Below are positions 4,912-7,218 of a stretch of 7,218 bases of DNA, one piece after another (position 1 is the first letter of the stretch; each line of letters begins with the position of its first letter). This DNA comes from Alphaproteobacteria bacterium. GTDB taxonomy: Bacteria > Pseudomonadota > Alphaproteobacteria > Rhodobacterales > Rhodobacteraceae. The stretch is taken from assembly GCA_003694465.1 (NCBI GenBank), contig RFKM01000052.1, positions 1 to 7,218 of the forward strand, read 5' to 3'. Both the position numbers and the translations under genes were made by a program. The notes under the pieces were generated by a model. It was given only the letters and a program-made list of their open reading frames with translations, was not told the origin of the DNA and did not search any database.

Positions 4912-7032
4912 ATGGACGGATTGCGCAGGGACTGGGTCGGACCCACCAAGCCCGCCTCGGCGACCGACAGCGATGACGAGATCGACCTGCTCGAGCTTCT
5001 GCGCACGCTCTGGCGCGGCAAGCTGTGGCTCATGCTCGGGTTGCTGGCCGGGGTGTTGCTCGGGGGGCTCTATGCCTACCGGCTCGCCACGCCGGTATAT
5101 CGGGCGAACGCCACCGTGGCGCTGGAAAACCGGCAGGCGCAGTTCGTCGATCTGCAGAACGTGATGTCGGGCCTGTCGGGCGATCAGGCGACGATCAACA
5201 CCGAGCTCGAGGTGCTGCGCTCGCGTTCTCTGATGAACCGGCTCACCCGCGAGCTGGATCTGGTGAACGACCCCGAATTCAATGCCAGCCTGCAGCCCGC
5301 TGCAAGGTTTTCGGTGCGCGCCCTGCTCGAGGCCACGGGCCTGAGGAGCCCCGCCGCGCCGCCCGGCGAACGGGAGATTTTCGAGAGCACCGTCAACAGG
5401 GTGCGGGCGGCCTTCGACATCAGCAATATCCGGTCGAGCTACGTCTTCAACATCTCTGCCACGACGACGGATCCCGAAAAATCGGCGAAACTGGCCAACG
5501 CGCTGGCCAATCTCTACATCAACGACCAGATCGACGTGAAGTTCGAGGCGACCGCGAAAGCGACCAAGTGGCTGACGGGGCGGGTCGCGACCCTGAAGGA
5601 TGAACTCGAAAAGGCCGAGGCCGCGGCCAAGAGTTTTGCCGCCGAAACGCGGCTTGTCGGGCCGGAAGCGCTCGACGCCCTTGGCCGGCAGATCAAGGAG
5701 ACCCGTGAGCGGCTTGACCGGATCGCGGCCGATATCGAGGCCCGCCGCGCCCGCGTCGACTCCATGGCCCGGGCGCGGGCCTCGGGCGATCGGGAGGCGA
5801 TGCGCGCGGCAACAAGCGATCCGGCCCTGACCTCCTCCGCCGCGGCGGACATGACCGATGGGGCCTTCATGGCCCGTTTCGGTGCTGCGTTGGATCGTGA
5901 ACGACGCGAGCTTGCCAGGCTCGCGCAACAGAAGGCGGGCCTCGAAGAGTCGATCAAGGTCATGGAGGCCAATTACGACCAGCAATCGAAAGACCTCGTC
6001 AAGCTCGAACAGCTCCAGCGCGAGGCCGATGCCACGCGGCTTCTTTACGAATATTTCCTGTCGCGCCTGAAGGAAACTTCGGCCCAGGCCGGCCTCCAGC
6101 AGGCCGACAGCCGGGTTTTGTCCGAGGCCGCGTTGCCCGGCGCGCCGGCCGCGCCGAAAAAGAATATCATCCTTGCCCTGTCGGCGGTGCTGGGGCTCAT
6201 TGCGGGGGCCGGGGTGGTTGTGCTGCGGGAGATGACGCACACGGGCTTCCGCACGGCAGAAGATGTCGAGGCCCAGACCGGGCACACGGTGCTCGGCCAG
6301 ATCCCGCGGGTGGCGCTGCGCGCCCGCCGGAGCGTCATTGACTATCTTGCCACCAACCCGACGTCGGCCGCGGCCGAGGCGATTCGCAACCTGCGCACTT
6401 CGCTTGTCCTGTCCAACGTCGATCATCCGCCACAGGTGGTGATGGTGACCTCGTCCCTGCCGGGCGAGGGCAAGACGTCGACCTCGATCGCCCTGGCGCA
6501 GAACTTCGTCGGCATGGGCAAGAAGGTTTTGCTGATCGAAGGCGACATTCGCCGCCGCGTCTTCTCGGAATATTTCGATTTTCCGAGCCGGGAGGGGATG
6601 CTCGCCGTCCTCTCCGGCAAACGCAGCCTCAAGGAGGCGGTCCAGCATGCCGAGACGCTGGGCGCCGACGTGCTGATCGGCGAGAAGAGCCATGTGAACG
6701 CCGCCGACCTGTTCTCGTCCGATCGCTTCCGCAAGCTCATCGAAGAGGCGCGGGCCGCCTATGACGTGGTGATCATCGACACGGCGCCGGTGCTCGTGGT
6801 GCCCGATGCGCGCATCATCGCCCAGTCGGTCGATGCCGTCCTGTTCTCGGTGAAATGGGATGCGACCTCGCGCCAGCAGGTCAACGCCGCGCTGCGCCAG
6901 TTCGAGACAGCCGGCCGCAGCGTGACCGGTATCGTCCTGTCGCTGATCGACCCGAAAGGCATGAAGCGCTACGGCTACGGCGGCAATTACGGGGCCTATG
7001 CGGCCTACGGCAGCAAGTATTACACCGGCTAG
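4912..7032 (+). CDS. Polysaccharide chain-length determinant / tyrosine autokinase (Wzc/ExoP-like)
   Basis: A 706-residue inner-membrane protein (712 if started at 4894) of the polysaccharide co-polymerase class that controls chain length and export of exopolysaccharide. An acidic cytoplasmic start (19-30) precedes membrane segment 1 (about 37-57). The periplasmic Wzz domain with a long coiled coil (about 225-375) follows, then the LLYEYFLSRLKE block (377-388) and a proline-spaced stretch before membrane segment 2 (about 418-437). The cytoplasmic BY-kinase domain has the EX2RX2R oligomerisation motif (E489, R492, R495), Walker A SLPGEGKT (515-522) with K521, Walker A' LLIEGDIR (540-547) with glutamate in place of the usual first aspartate, and Walker B VVIIDTAP (619-626) with D623. 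The tail has seven tyrosines (687, 689, 693, 696, 699, 703, 704), the expected autophosphorylation cluster. Both halves are fused in one protein, as in Wzc, not split as in Gram-positive CapA/CapB. The cognate phosphatase and outer-membrane exporter are not in the window. Confidence 0.93.
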   Translation: MDGLRRDWVGPTKPASATDSDDEIDLLELLRTLWRGKLWLMLGLLAGVLLGGLYAYRLATPVYRANATVALENRQAQFVDLQNVMSGLSGDQATINTELEVLRSRSLMNRLTRELDLVNDPEFNASLQPAARFSVRALLEATGLRSPAAPPGEREIFESTVNRVRAAFDISNIRSSYVFNISATTTDPEKSAKLANALANLYINDQIDVKFEATAKATKWLTGRVATLKDELEKAEAAAKSFAAETRLVGPEALDALGRQIKETRERLDRIAADIEARRARVDSMARARASGDREAMRAATSDPALTSSAAADMTDGAFMARFGAALDRERRELARLAQQKAGLEESIKVMEANYDQQSKDLVKLEQLQREADATRLLYEYFLSRLKETSAQAGLQQADSRVLSEAALPGAPAAPKKNIILALSAVLGLIAGAGVVVLREMTHTGFRTAEDVEAQTGHTVLGQIPRVALRARRSVIDYLATNPTSAAAEAIRNLRTSLVLSNVDHPPQVVMVTSSLPGEGKTSTSIALAQNFVGMGKKVLLIEGDIRRRVFSEYFDFPSREGMLAVLSGKRSLKEAVQHAETLGADVLIGEKSHVNAADLFSSDRFRKLIEEARAAYDVVIIDTAPVLVVPDARIIAQSVDAVLFSVKWDATSRQQVNAALRQFETAGRSVTGIVLSLIDPKGMKRYGYGGNYGAYAAYGSKYYTG

Positions 7033-7046
7033 GGTCAGGACCCATT

Positions 7047-7160
7047 CCTGCCGCATCCACAGCGCGGCAGGCGCGAAATATCGGCGGTTTGGCGCCTGCC
7101 GGACAGGGTGTATCCCCTTTCCAAGGGCGCCGAGCCGCTGAGATGAAGGGCCTGCCGCGC
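7047..7160 (+). other. Mutually exclusive inverted repeats after the kinase gene
   Basis: One arm (7062-7074, containing GCGCGGCAGGCGC) can pair with three others: CCTGCCGC at 7047-7054 (8 bp, 9-base loop), GCGCCTGCCG at 7092-7101 (10 bp, 17-base loop) and CCTGCCGCGC at 7151-7160 (10 bp, long loop). No T-run follows any stem, so these are not clear intrinsic terminators. The pairings exclude each other, as in leader RNAs, but function is unproven and GC-rich repeats can do this by chance. Confidence 0.4.
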
Positions 7161-7218
7161 CCGAAGGGTTTGGCGGTCTTGCCCGCTGAATCGATGCCCG
7201 ACAGGGTCATTCGAAGAA
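7143..7218 (+). CDS. Possible start of a further gene, cut by the window end
   Basis: An ATG at 7143 opens a frame that stays open to the last base, coding 25 residues: MKGLPRPKGLAVLPAE (1-16), then SMPDRVIRR. No good ribosome site precedes it, only a weak GAG directly in front. A second in-frame ATG at 7194 also lacks one. The segment is too short to assign to a family. Its position 110 bases after the autokinase gene, on the same strand, would fit another polysaccharide gene, but the frame could equally be chance. Confidence 0.3.
   Translation, partial: MKGLPRPKGLAVLPAESMPDRVIRR

Noticed and set aside
3942..4976. Open frame of 344 codons on the plus strand opposite ugd
   Set aside because: It crosses the ugd start region and the kinase start, has no family features, and is opposite a certain gene.
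4876..7056. Open frame of 726 codons on the minus strand opposite the kinase gene
   Set aside because: It mirrors the plus-strand gene, has Arg/Gly/His-rich composition with no recognisable domain, and arises from the high GC content. The plus-strand product has all Wzc-type motifs.

Overview
The window is GC-rich (about two thirds G+C by eye) with dense, tightly packed genes. The protein types suggest an alphaproteobacterium, most likely of the Rhodobacteraceae: a BMP-family nucleoside/purine ABC transporter, a periplasmic EF-hand protein, an Ugd of the 388-residue E. coli type and a Wzc/ExoP-like kinase. The taxonomic placement is inference. No rRNA, tRNA, CRISPR array, insertion sequence or phage gene was seen.

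Region 1 (1-2649, + strand) is the end of an operon. It holds the 3' part of a BMP-type ABC transporter permease, then a complete six-segment voltage-gated-like cation channel with the TTVGYGD selectivity filter, then the periplasmic BMP-family substrate-binding protein. A strong intrinsic terminator (GGCCCCGC-TTCG-GCGGGGCC-TTTT) closes it. The channel and the binding protein are separated by a single base. The odd point is a potassium-type channel lying between two parts of one importer.

Region 2 (2734-3450, + strand) is a single gene for a secreted protein with two pairs of EF-hand motifs separated by a Gly/His/Trp-rich linker. It converges on ugd, and a hairpin between the two overlaps the ugd stop codon.

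Region 3 (3498-7218) is an exopolysaccharide locus. ugd (- strand) makes UDP-glucuronate. Divergent from it, across about 250 bp with an imperfect 24-bp dyad, is a full-length chain-length-determinant/tyrosine autokinase with an N-terminal Wzz domain, coiled coil, second membrane segment, BY-kinase domain and a seven-tyrosine tail. The pair would supply an acidic sugar precursor and control polymer length and export. Downstream of the kinase is a leader-like stretch with one arm that can pair with any of three others, and possibly the first codons of another gene running off the window.

Most of this is recognisable biology. The points most worth checking are the channel inside the importer operon, the loss in this Ugd of the tyrosine at position 71 that BY-kinases phosphorylate in E. 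coli, the dyad between ugd and the kinase gene, and the competing hairpins after the kinase gene. I found no convincing undescribed multi-gene system.
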